A stretch of 64,000 nt of DNA. Origin: Nocardiopsis alborubida (GTDB taxonomy: Bacteria > Actinomycetota > Actinomycetes > Streptosporangiales > Streptosporangiaceae). The position numbers and the translations under genes are program-made. The notes beneath the pieces were generated by a model. That model was not told where the DNA came from. It worked only from the letters and a program-made list of their open reading frames with translations, and ran no database searches. The stretch is from the NCBI RefSeq assembly GCF_012396365.1, contig NZ_JAAXPG010000020.1:62001-126000 (forward strand), read 5' to 3'. Shown piece after piece: positions 51,587-60,031 of this stretch. The number at the start of each line of letters is the position of its first letter. Position 1 is the stretch's first letter.

Positions 51587-52696
51587 TCAGTCCTGGCCGT
51601 TGAGGGGCCGCATCAGCTTCCTGGCCAGCGCCTCCCTCGGCATGGAGGGGTCCCCGACCGTGTGCCAGCGCATGTAGGCGGCGTTGAGGAGCTGGTCGGT
51701 GGCCAGCACACCACCACCCCGGTGAGCGGCGAGGAAGTCCTTGGCCAGCGCGTCGATCTGATCGTGCAGGTGTGGGGGGAGGTCCTGGAGGTGTTGGTGC
51801 ACGATGGCGGCGAGTTCCCCGGCTTCCTCGGGAAGGCGCAGTTCCAGCTTGACGCAGCGGCGCAGGAAGGCCGGGGGGAACGCGCGCTCGCCGTTGCTGG
51901 TCATGACGACCAGGGGGAAGGCGCGGCACTGGACCCGGCCGGAGCGGATGGTCGCGGACGCGGCACCGTCGGCGGTCAGCACCTCGACGCCGGAGGCGTG
52001 GGCGGACCGTGGAGCGGGGCCGTCCGCCTCCGCGGGCCTTCGGCCGCTCCCTCCGGAGCCCCGTACGCCCTCCGCCCCCTTCGCGGGTGCCCCCGGGCCG
52101 GAGGCGTGCACACGCATCAGCTCGGGAATCTCGTAGGAGCCCCTCTCGAAGACGGTGAGCAGGTCGTTGGGCAGGTCGATGTCGCTCTTGTCGATCTCGT
52201 CGATGAGAAGCACCCGCGGCTTCTCGAAGGGCAGCAGCGCCGTTCCCAGCGGGCCCAGGCGGATGTGGTCCCCGATGTGCTCCTCCGGCGCGTGGCCGCC
52301 GCTCCCCTCTCGGACCCCGCCCGCACGGCTCGCCGAGTACAGGCGGCCGAGGGGATCGTAGCGGTACAGGCCGTCGCGCAGGGTCACCCGGCTCGTGATG
52401 GGCCAGTACAGCAGCGGTCCGAGCCGGAGCTCGTGGGCGACCGCCTCGGCCAGGGCCGACTTGCCCGCCCCGGGCGGGCCGGTGACCAGCAGGGGGCGGC
52501 GCAGGTACAGGGCGGTGTTGACCTGTTCGACGGCCTCCTCCGAGGCGAGGTAGGAGATCGCCGCGTGGGGCTCGTCCTCGTTCTCGGGGTGGGGCAGGGG
52601 CGGGCCCCCGTCGAAGGCGCGCCACGGAGGAGGATCCGGCAGCCCCCGGAACTCGTGGGGTTCCCGGGTGCCCCGGAAGATTCTCCAGTCCGTCAT
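51587..52696 (-). CDS. MoxR-type AAA+ ATPase (VMAP system)
   Basis: A 369-residue AAA+ ATPase. Walker A GPPGAGKS (73-80), Walker B VLLIDEIDK (162-170), sensor 1 VVMTSNGERAFPPAFLRRC, and the arginine-finger-type FLRRCVKLEL region are all intact. A Gly/Pro-rich insertion near residues 200-245 is unusual for MoxR proteins. MoxR ATPases remodel partner proteins carrying vWA domains, here probably the SAV_2336-NB-ARC protein. Its ATG overlaps the TGA of the protease gene by four bases. The longer upstream open frame is not used: it overlaps the protease gene. Confidence 0.88.
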   Translation of the reverse strand: MTDWRIFRGTREPHEFRGLPDPPPWRAFDGGPPLPHPENEDEPHAAISYLASEEAVEQVNTALYLRRPLLVTGPPGAGKSALAEAVAHELRLGPLLYWPITSRVTLRDGLYRYDPLGRLYSASRAGGVREGSGGHAPEEHIGDHIRLGPLGTALLPFEKPRVLLIDEIDKSDIDLPNDLLTVFERGSYEIPELMRVHASGPGAPAKGAEGVRGSGGSGRRPAEADGPAPRSAHASGVEVLTADGAASATIRSGRVQCRAFPLVVMTSNGERAFPPAFLRRCVKLELRLPEEAGELAAIVHQHLQDLPPHLHDQIDALAKDFLAAHRGGGVLATDQLLNAAYMRWHTVGDPSMPREALARKLMRPLNGQD

Positions 52697-54582
52697 GCCG
52701 GATCCTCGCTTCCCATGTACATGGGCGGTTCGGTGTTGCGGCCGATACGGCCGGGGTCGTTCACGATCAGGGAGAGCTCGTGGCCGCAGTGGTCCTCGCC
52801 CTCCTCGCCCAGTGCCTGCCTGCGCACGTGCCGGACCCTGTCCGCGAGCTTGTCGAACGGAGTCCCTTCGACCAGGTGCCTGAGCTGCCCTGCCCGGCGT
52901 GCGCCGGAGCAGCCGTCGTGGTCGTCGTGGTCGCAGGCCCGGCGCGGCAGGAGCATGATCGGCACACCGGCGTCCAGGGCGCCCTCGATCTGCGGGAACC
53001 GGGCACGGGTGGAGTGGACCAGCGCCTGCTTGTCGGCGCGGGCGTTGAGCCTGCGCTTGGTCGTCATGCGGTCGGTGGTCCCGACACAGGTGAGGACCTG
53101 CGCGCCGGCCTTGCCCCGGGCCTGGAGGGCGTTCCACCGTTCCCTGAGGGCGGCGTTTCTGTGGAAGGCGTTCCCGGCGTCGTCGGAGGAAGGCTCCGCC
53201 CCCTGGAACAGGGTCGTGTGCAGCTCCGAGGCCGAGACCACCACCGGGTAGCGGTCGGTGATCTGCTGGAAGGTGGTGAGTTTCCACAGTTCGAACCCGG
53301 AGTGGAACAGCGGGACCGGGACCACGAACTCGAAGAGCGTGTTCGCGTCGTGCCTGTCATAGCCCAGGAGCAGCGCGTTCAGGTGAGGCTCGACCGAGTC
53401 CTGCAACCCGTCCTCGGGCACCTCGGCCAGCTCCAGGGACGCGCCGGGTACGCCCTCGTCCTCGCGCCGCAGGGTGACGGTGTAGGTGTCGTCGTAGAGC
53501 AGCCTGTGCGCGGTCACGGTGACGTAGGAGGGGGCTTCGGGATCGGCGGACCCCGTGCCGCAGTACTCCTCCAGCCACGTGCGCAGCCCGTCCCCGCGGT
53601 CGGGTGGGAGACTGGCGTGGACCCGCCGCAGGAACGCGCCCAGGTCGCCTTCGCGGTCGCCGGACAGGCCCTTCTCGGCGGTGTGGCGGACCCACTGCCA
53701 GGGCGTGGCGGGCGTGACGTCGACGGGGTCGTGCTGGAAGTGGGGGAAGCAGAGTCCGTGGACCCCGCGGAAGTCGACCTCGTCGCCGAGTCCGGTGACG
53801 ATCCGGCGCAGTCGCCTGCGGGCGTCCGGAGTGAACCAGCCCAGGTCGATGTGGTCGTCGATCTCCTCCCACACGCGGCCGATCGCCGACAGGGGGATCA
53901 TCGTGCCGCTGCGGCCCCTGACACGCCGGTCACCGGTGCTGATCATGCCGACGACGTGTCGGTCGTCCTCCTCCCAGCCCCGCCACCACGCTCCGGTGAG
54001 GTAGGCGCCCGCGCCGCTGTACCCGTGGCTGATCGTCCCCGGATCGCCGGAGGCGAGGGTGACCTGCCACCTGTCCTGTGTGAGGTGTTTGTCCTGCCTG
54101 GTGAACAGGTCCAGCACGGTCCCGTCGTGGTCGTTGAAGACCGGCTCCGGAGACCGGCCGTCCGGGGACGTCCCCCCGGCCGCCGACGTGGGAAACCCCA
54201 GAGCGGACACCTCGATCCTGCCGTGCCCGGTGGCGGGACCGACGCCGGGGGGCAGGAGCGCGTGGGGAGAGGCCAGGAGGGCGGGGCGGATGTCGGTGTC
54301 CTCGTCCAGCTCCAGGACGGCGACGTCGGGCTCCCCGCCTCGCCAGTCCGCGCGCACCGCGATCCGGGCGAACCGGTGGACACCGTTCCTGCCGGGGAGG
54401 GGGAAGCACACGTGCACGTCGGTCTCCTCACCGAGCCCCTCCAGGTTGTGGGCACAGGTGACCACGTGGCGGGAACCGACCAGGAACGCCGCGCCCAACG
54501 GCTCCTCGGCCTCCTCGCCACCCCTCTCCACCATGACGGACAGGCGGGCGCGCCAGGAGAAGCCGGACGCCGGGCCGGACAT
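52693..54582 (-). CDS. trypsin-like serine protease with VMAP-type C-terminal region
   Basis: A 629-residue protein without a signal peptide, so cytoplasmic. Residues 20-240 form a trypsin-like fold with an apparently complete triad: His45 (HVVTCAHNLEG), Asp86 (PDVAVLEL) and Ser189 (SHGYSGAGAYL). Residues 240-629 are helical with ELWKLTTFQQITDRYPVVVS and a Cys/His/Asp-rich stretch (RRACDHDDHDGCSG) before the conserved HLVEGTPFDKLADRVRHVRR. The C-terminal half resembles VMAP (vWA-MoxR-associated protein) M/C regions. It would act as the protease and partner-binding component. ATG start with GGAGG eight bases upstream; first gene of the operon. Confidence 0.82.
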   Translation of the reverse strand: MSGPASGFSWRARLSVMVERGGEEAEEPLGAAFLVGSRHVVTCAHNLEGLGEETDVHVCFPLPGRNGVHRFARIAVRADWRGGEPDVAVLELDEDTDIRPALLASPHALLPPGVGPATGHGRIEVSALGFPTSAAGGTSPDGRSPEPVFNDHDGTVLDLFTRQDKHLTQDRWQVTLASGDPGTISHGYSGAGAYLTGAWWRGWEEDDRHVVGMISTGDRRVRGRSGTMIPLSAIGRVWEEIDDHIDLGWFTPDARRRLRRIVTGLGDEVDFRGVHGLCFPHFQHDPVDVTPATPWQWVRHTAEKGLSGDREGDLGAFLRRVHASLPPDRGDGLRTWLEEYCGTGSADPEAPSYVTVTAHRLLYDDTYTVTLRREDEGVPGASLELAEVPEDGLQDSVEPHLNALLLGYDRHDANTLFEFVVPVPLFHSGFELWKLTTFQQITDRYPVVVSASELHTTLFQGAEPSSDDAGNAFHRNAALRERWNALQARGKAGAQVLTCVGTTDRMTTKRRLNARADKQALVHSTRARFPQIEGALDAGVPIMLLPRRACDHDDHDGCSGARRAGQLRHLVEGTPFDKLADRVRHVRRQALGEEGEDHCGHELSLIVNDPGRIGRNTEPPMYMGSEDPA

Positions 54583-55160
54583 CACACGGCCTCCGTCATC
54601 CGCCCGCTCCGTCCGCCTGGGGCGGACACGTCGCGAGGACCGTCGGACGGGCCGGGGGCAGAGGCTGCCTGACCGGTTCGGTGTCGGGCCGGTCCTGTCA
54701 CGGGGCCTCCTGGCGGCTGTGCTGTACGGGGGAGGAGCAGAGCACGGGGTCACATGCAAGCACACCGCCACACCGGATGTGGGCGGTTGACGGAAACCGC
54801 CGCCAAGCGGTGACCAGCCCGGTGCCCGGCCCCTTGATCCGTTCTCTCGGACGGGAGGCCACGGATTCCGCGCTTTCCGAAACCCCCGGCTTGGTGGCAG
54901 GTGCCGGAGGTTGCGTCCCAGACCGGAGACACGTGCGCCAGGCACGGCGACCGGCCCCGGCGTGCTGCTGCCGGAGGGGCGGGAACGGAGAGGTGGGAGC
55001 GGAGCCCGTGTCGCTCGCGCCTGGCGGAGCGCGGGCACCGAGAATCGAAGGGCGCCGGTGGGTCACCCTGTGTGTTCGTACGGGTGTGAAGGGTGCCTGC
55101 CTGCCCTGCCCGAGGCCCGCTCCGCCGCCCCGCTCCGCCGAACGAGGGAGAACCCCTTCC
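54583..55160. other. 578-bp divergent intergenic region
   Basis: It separates the leftward protease-MoxR-NB-ARC operon from the rightward serine-hydrolase gene. The only element seen is an imperfect inverted repeat ACCGCC...GGCGGT at 54764-54787. No convincing -35/-10 pair for either gene was identified, and no gene is evident. Confidence 0.5.
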
Positions 55161-56120
55161 ATGTCCGCCGACCGCACACTCGCCGGGCGCCGACGCCCGG
55201 CACGGTCCGCCGCCGTGGTCATCGCCGCGGCGCTCACCGCCGGGTTGACCGCCGCCGCGCCGCCGACGGCCGCCTTCGCGCAGGAGCCGGTCTGCGCCTC
55301 CGAGTCGCACCCCGACGTCGCGCGACGGCTCGACGAGCGGATCCGCCAACGAGTGGACGAGCGGGAGGGGACGATCGCTGTGGGAGTCTCCGCGCACGGC
55401 GGCGACCTCACCTGCGGGCTCGACCCCGACGCGGAGTTCGACGCGGCCAGCGTCGGCAAGGTCGTCGTCCTCGGCGCGCTGCTGCGCACCGCCATGGACG
55501 AGGACCGGGAGCTCACCGCCGAGGAGAAGGACCTGGCGACCGACATGATCACCGTCTCGGACAACGACGCGGCCACGGAGCTGCGCAACCGGATCGGCCC
55601 CGAGCGCGTCCAGCGCTTCCTCGACCTGGCGGGCATGGACGCCACGGAACCGGATCCGGAGGGCTACGTCGGCCTGATGGGGATCACCGTCTCCGACCAG
55701 CTCACCCTGCTCCGCCTGCTGCGCACGGACAACGACGTGCTCGGCCAGGAGGAGCGCGACTTCGCGCGCGGCCTCATGGGCGACGTGACCGAGGAACAGC
55801 GCTGGGGCGTGTCCTCGGGCGCGCCCGCCGACGCCGGGGTGTACCTCAAGAACGGCTGGCTGCCCCACACCGACACCAACCTCTGGCGGGTGCACAGCAT
55901 CGGCGGCTTCCGTGACACCCCGGTCGGCGACTACGACGTCGTGGTCCTGACCGACGGCAACGACGGGATGCGCTACGGGGTGGACACCGTCGAGTCCGTG
56001 GCGGCCGAGGTGCACTCCGGCCTCAGCGGCCAGGACGTCCGGGCGGGGGTTCCGCCGACCGGGCTGACGCGGTCCCTCTCCCACGGCTCCGACGGCTCCG
56101 ACGGTTCGGGCCGCGCATGA
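55161..56120 (+). CDS. secreted serine hydrolase, class A beta-lactamase fold
   Basis: A 319-residue exported protein. The signal peptide is about residues 1-40 (SAAVVIAAALTAGLTAAAPP, cleavage near AFA-QE). Catalytic motifs of the penicillin-recognising fold are present: SVGK (the SxxK Ser and Lys), SDN in ITVSDNDAATEL, and KNG in YLKNGWLP in place of KTG. I did not find the omega-loop Glu (ExxLN), so true beta-lactamase activity is doubtful; it may be a peptidoglycan-related hydrolase. ATG with GAGGGAG upstream; the frame extends upstream but without similarity. The C-terminal 35 residues are low-complexity. Confidence 0.82.
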   Translation: MSADRTLAGRRRPARSAAVVIAAALTAGLTAAAPPTAAFAQEPVCASESHPDVARRLDERIRQRVDEREGTIAVGVSAHGGDLTCGLDPDAEFDAASVGKVVVLGALLRTAMDEDRELTAEEKDLATDMITVSDNDAATELRNRIGPERVQRFLDLAGMDATEPDPEGYVGLMGITVSDQLTLLRLLRTDNDVLGQEERDFARGLMGDVTEEQRWGVSSGAPADAGVYLKNGWLPHTDTNLWRVHSIGGFRDTPVGDYDVVVLTDGNDGMRYGVDTVESVAAEVHSGLSGQDVRAGVPPTGLTRSLSHGSDGSDGSGRA

Positions 56121-56279
56121 GCCCGGAGCCCGTTCCCCCGAGGGGAGGGGCACGGTGCGCGTGACCGGCCCGTGCGGCTCGCTCGGCGATACCCGGGGCC
56201 GCCTCCGGGCGGAACCCGGACCGGCCCCGGAGCGGCCCGGCTCCGAACCCGTCACGGCACGGGGACGCCGGAGGCCACA

Positions 56280-56723
56280 ATGGAAGGCATGTCGCAGCGC
56301 AGAACCCGCCACCGCACGTCCCCGCCACGGCCTTCGGCCGCCCCCGAGGCGCCCTGCCCCTGCGGCGGCCCCGCGGCCTACCAGGACTGCTGCGGCCGCC
56401 TGCACGGCGGCCGGGCCACGGCGTCCACCGCCGAACAGCTCATGCGCTCGCGCTACAGCGCCTTCGCCGTCGGCGACCGTGACCACCTCCTGCGGACCTG
56501 GCACCCGAGCACCAGGCCGCGGCGCCTGGACCTGGACCCCGGCACCGAGTGGATGCGCCTGGAGATCCTGTCCACCACCGGGGGCACCCCGTTCCACAAC
56601 GAGGGCACGGTCGCCTTCCGCGCGTCGTACCGCGAGGGCGGCCGTGAGGAGGCGCTCGTCGAGAACAGCCGCTTCGTCCGCCACGAGGGCGCCTGGGTCT
56701 ACCTCGACGCGCTCGCGGACTGA
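56280..56723 (+). CDS. ychJ: YchJ/UPF0225 family protein
   Basis: A 147-residue protein with the SEC-C-type zinc motif CPCGGPAAYQDCCGRLHGG, followed by TAEQLMRSRYSAFAVGDRDH and LLRTWHPSTRP, the signature of the YchJ family. The ending EGAWVYLDALAD fits the NTF2-like fold. Role unknown. The ATG at 56280 has GGAGG six bases upstream; a second ATG three codons on is less well placed. Confidence 0.92.
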   Translation: MEGMSQRRTRHRTSPPRPSAAPEAPCPCGGPAAYQDCCGRLHGGRATASTAEQLMRSRYSAFAVGDRDHLLRTWHPSTRPRRLDLDPGTEWMRLEILSTTGGTPFHNEGTVAFRASYREGGREEALVENSRFVRHEGAWVYLDALAD

Positions 56724-56853
56724 GGGCGCTCCGGACGGTGCGGTGCACGGCGAACAGCGCGAGGTGCGGACGAGGTCACACTCTGTCCCCCCGACACGAT
56801 AGGAAGGGAGCGCGCAACCGACCGAACGTACCCACACGGACACGGAGCCCCAC

Positions 56854-58515
56854 ATGACTCCCCAACCTCCCGGCCCCCTGGAACAGGGCGAAATCCTCCA
56901 GGACCTCGCCGGGCGACTGGTCGCGGTCGTCCCGCAGGGCTGGCAGCAGCTCACCTACCTGGCCAGGGTGATCGGCGCCCACCGCAGCGACATGCTCGCC
57001 GTCCAGGAGGCGGACGGCCAGGTCCGGCAGCTGGAGGTGCCCGCCGGCGTCGACGACCTGGTCGACGCGCTCAAGCGGTCCGGGTTCCAGGAGGGCGGGG
57101 GCACCTGGCTCTCCGTGATCCTCTCGGTCCACCACTCGCACCAGTTCAACGTCGAGTACAACCACGACACCGAGCCCGACCTGCCGCCCGGGACGAGCCC
57201 GCTCGTCTACGCCCAGGAACTGGAGCGCTTCCCGCGCTCGCACGACCGGATCCCGGACTGGCTCGGCGCCCGGCTGGAGCAGGCACGCGAACTGGAGCCC
57301 GAGCGGATACGCGAGGAGTTCGGCGCGGCCCTGGTACGGGCCTGCGAGCGGGAGGGGCTGCGCGCCGACTTCCTGCCGCCGACCCGCCTGCGCGTGTTCG
57401 ACTCCGGGGGCACGGTCCTCATGGAGGCCGACATGAGGGACACCTTCGACCAGGCCGCCATCACCACGGACGAGCATCGGACCGGACTGGCCGCACACTT
57501 CGCGGGCTTCATGGCCCGCGCCGCGCGGGAGCGCGAGCAGGCCGCCGGCGGGTCCTCCGCCGGTACGCGCGACGCGGACCCCGCCGACAGCGCCCCGGCG
57601 GCCGACCCGGCCGGCCCTCCCACCCCGGCGGACCCCGACGACACGGTGGCCGCCTCCCTGGCGGAGGCCTTCGCCGAGGCCGGGGTGAGTGCCGCCTTCC
57701 AGGGCGCCGACACGCTCGTCGTGACACTGCCCGACGGCAACCACGCCAGCGCCGACATCAGCGGGCTGCGCGCCGCCCTGAACGGGGCCACCCCCGAGCA
57801 GATCGCGCACAACACCGCCCAGTTCGCGCGCACGTCCGTCGAGCATCTGAGCCAGGCCACCGGGCAGGGCGGCGGCGACACCGACGGACGGCTGCGGGCA
57901 CGCCTCTACCCGGCCTCCGCGTTTCCCGAGGAGGTGCTGGAGTCCCTCCTGACCCGCGAGATCGCCCCCGGGCTGTGGCAGACCGTCGTCGTCGACGCCT
58001 CCGACTCGCTGCGGCCGCTGCCCCGGCAGGTGCACGAGCGCTCCGGCCGCCCCGACGGCGAGGTCTTCGCCGAGGCCGTGGCCGCCTCCGTGGCCGAGAC
58101 CGTCGAGGTCAGCGAACACGAGGTCAACGGGGCGCACATCGTGCACATCGGCGGCCAGCACCCCTACGTGGCGGCGCATGTACACGCCCTCGACCGCTAC
58201 CTCGGCGACCTGCCGCACGGCGCGCTCGTGGCCTTCCCCGTCCCCGAGGTGCTCCTCGCCCACCCCCTGGGGCAGGGCCACCCGATCGCCGCCATGGACC
58301 ACATGCAGCAGATCGCCGAGCGGTTCACCGCCGACGGCGACAAGCCCGTCAGCGCCCAGCTCTACTGGTGGCACCCCGGTTCGCGCTCGCGCGAGCAGGG
58401 CACGCCGCCCGACCTGCGTCCCGTGGGGGCCAGGATCGACCACGAGAACAGGTCGGTCTCGCTGCTGACCTCCGACGAGGAGTTCGGGCCCATGCTCGAC
58501 TCCCTGGCCGGGTAG
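56854..58515 (+). CDS. hypothetical protein with YezG/DUF1444-like parts
   Basis: A 553-residue soluble protein. The N-terminal 130 residues (LAGRLVAVVPQGWQQLTYLA ... SVHHSHQFNVEYNHDTEPDL) resemble YezG-like immunity-protein folds. A Pro/Ala-rich linker lies near 225-255. The last 200 residues (LRARLYPASAFPEEVLESLL, GALVAFPVPEVLLAHPL) look related to DUF1444/YtpQ-like proteins. Both assignments are weak. It has no signal peptide or membrane helix and is followed by a strong terminator. Possibly an immunity-type protein without its toxin; that is speculation. Confidence 0.65.
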   Translation: MTPQPPGPLEQGEILQDLAGRLVAVVPQGWQQLTYLARVIGAHRSDMLAVQEADGQVRQLEVPAGVDDLVDALKRSGFQEGGGTWLSVILSVHHSHQFNVEYNHDTEPDLPPGTSPLVYAQELERFPRSHDRIPDWLGARLEQARELEPERIREEFGAALVRACEREGLRADFLPPTRLRVFDSGGTVLMEADMRDTFDQAAITTDEHRTGLAAHFAGFMARAAREREQAAGGSSAGTRDADPADSAPAADPAGPPTPADPDDTVAASLAEAFAEAGVSAAFQGADTLVVTLPDGNHASADISGLRAALNGATPEQIAHNTAQFARTSVEHLSQATGQGGGDTDGRLRARLYPASAFPEEVLESLLTREIAPGLWQTVVVDASDSLRPLPRQVHERSGRPDGEVFAEAVAASVAETVEVSEHEVNGAHIVHIGGQHPYVAAHVHALDRYLGDLPHGALVAFPVPEVLLAHPLGQGHPIAAMDHMQQIAERFTADGDKPVSAQLYWWHPGSRSREQGTPPDLRPVGARIDHENRSVSLLTSDEEFGPMLDSLAG

Positions 58516-58531
58516 CTGACCGGGCAGACCG

Positions 58532-58558
58532 GGGGAGCCGCCGCGTCGGCGGCTCCCC
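58532..58558. terminator. terminator hairpin after 553-residue gene
   Basis: GGGGAGCCGCCG and CGGCGGCTCCCC are perfectly complementary with a 3-nt loop, 16 bp after the stop codon. Confidence 0.85.
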
Positions 58559-58613
58559 GACGCCCCTGCGCGCCCGCGGCACCGCTCCGCCGCCAGAAAG
58601 GACAGGTCCCCTC

Positions 58614-59909
58614 ATGCCCGACGCTCCGTCCCGCGCGCTCGCGGCCCTCAGCGGCGCGGTCCTCGCAGTCGGGCTGTGCGCCTGCACCCCCCAGGCCCCG
58701 CCCGAGCAGCCCGTCGACCGCGTCCTCCTCTCACCCACCGCCGACCCCGGCACCTCCCAGACCGTGACCTGGCGCGCCTTCGACGCGGAGGAGGCCTTCC
58801 TGGAGATCGGTCCCGAGGACGGGTCCGCGGAACCCGCCCGGATCCCGGGGCAGGCCACCGGAGGAGAGGGGCCCGGTTCCACCTTCGCGGCCACGGCCAC
58901 CGGCCTGGAGCCGGACACCGCCTACCGCTACCGGATCGGGGAGAGCGGCGGAGGCGGCAGCGAGGGCGGCGACACGGGGGGAGCGGTGAGCGACTGGCGC
59001 ACCTTCACCACCGCCGCAGAGGGGGCCGAACCCTTCAGCTTCCTGTACTTCGGCGACCTCCAGAACGACATCACCGACGAGGCCGCCCCCGTCGTCAGAG
59101 CCGGACTGGAGGCCGCACCCGACGCCGAGCTGGCCGTGCACTCCGGCGACCTGGTCGACTCGGCCGACAGCGGCTCCGAGTGGGACGAGTGGTTCGACGC
59201 CTTCGGCCCGGCCACCGGAAGCATGAACCACGTGGCCACGCCCGGCAACCACGAGTACGACGACGGGTTGAGCGAACACTGGGTCCCGCAGTTCCCCGGC
59301 GCGGGCAACGGACCCGACCGGGGCGCCGACCTGGCAGAGACGGTCTACCACACCGACTACCAGGGCGTACGCTTCGTGGTGCTCAACTCCAACTACCGCG
59401 AGGTGCCCCAGGACGAGGCCGGGCGGTGGCTGGACACGCAGCGCCGGTGGCTGGAGCGGGTGCTGGCCGACAACCCCCACGAGTGGACCGTGGTCACCTT
59501 CCACCACCCGGTCTTCTCCGCCGACCCCGACCGCGACAACGAGCCGCTGCGCGAGGCGTGGCTGCCGGTGCTGGAGGAGTACGACGTGGACCTGGTCCTC
59601 CAGGGGCACGACCACTCCTACACCCGCGGCAACATGACCGAGCACCGGACCGACGACCCCGACACGCACACCGGCCCGGTCCACGTGGTCGCGGTGACCG
59701 GCCCCAAGACGTACGACGCGGCCGAGGACAACTGGACCGACCACGGCGCCGAGGTGCGCGTGCAGCGCACCGACACCCAGACCTTCCAGACGGTCTCGGT
59801 GGACGGCGCCACCCTGGAGTACCGCTCCCGCACCGCCGACGGCCAGGCCGTGGACTCCTTCACCATCGTCAAGGACGGGGACGGCAGGCGCGTCACGGAC
59901 GGCTCCTGA
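58614..59909 (+). CDS. lipoprotein metallophosphoesterase (purple acid phosphatase-like)
   Basis: A 431-residue exported protein. The lipoprotein signal ends in the lipobox AVGLC at about residue 22. A fibronectin-like N-terminal domain (residues 35-140) precedes the calcineurin-like phosphoesterase core: FLYFGDLQND, AVHSGDLVDS, ATPGNHEYDDG, VTFHHPVFSAD and LQGHDHSYTRG, i.e. the full set of metal-ligand motifs. It should hydrolyse phosphate esters at the outer face of the membrane. The ATG is chosen for its signal sequence and GACAGG upstream. Confidence 0.92.
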   Translation: MPDAPSRALAALSGAVLAVGLCACTPQAPPEQPVDRVLLSPTADPGTSQTVTWRAFDAEEAFLEIGPEDGSAEPARIPGQATGGEGPGSTFAATATGLEPDTAYRYRIGESGGGGSEGGDTGGAVSDWRTFTTAAEGAEPFSFLYFGDLQNDITDEAAPVVRAGLEAAPDAELAVHSGDLVDSADSGSEWDEWFDAFGPATGSMNHVATPGNHEYDDGLSEHWVPQFPGAGNGPDRGADLAETVYHTDYQGVRFVVLNSNYREVPQDEAGRWLDTQRRWLERVLADNPHEWTVVTFHHPVFSADPDRDNEPLREAWLPVLEEYDVDLVLQGHDHSYTRGNMTEHRTDDPDTHTGPVHVVAVTGPKTYDAAEDNWTDHGAEVRVQRTDTQTFQTVSVDGATLEYRSRTADGQAVDSFTIVKDGDGRRVTDGS

Positions 59910-60014
59910 GCCGCCGTTGTCGAGGCACCACCGAACGCCGCCGGGTCCGGGGTCGGCGCGGCCCCGGACGTGCCGGACCGGCCGGGCCCCGAACGGTCTT
60001 CGCGGCCCTGGGGC

Positions 60015-60031
60015 CCTGACTCGGAGTCAGG
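60015..60031. terminator. short hairpin at end of epoxide hydrolase gene
   Basis: CCTGACT-CGG-AGTCAGG overlaps the stop codon of the leftward epoxide hydrolase and lies about 105 bp beyond the phosphoesterase stop; it may serve both convergent genes. Confidence 0.5.

Noticed and set aside
49221-51677. An 818-codon open frame on the + strand opposite the NB-ARC gene
   Set aside because: Low-complexity Arg/Gly composition and no recognisable domain; the opposite strand has SAV_2336 and NB-ARC motifs.
55161-56120. Antibiotic-resistance beta-lactamase
   Set aside because: The omega-loop Glu needed for deacylation was not found and KTG is altered, so only the fold is claimed.
57975-58613. Upstream extension of the phosphoesterase frame
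   Set aside because: It is Arg-rich and overlaps the 553-residue gene; a lipoprotein signal begins at 58614.
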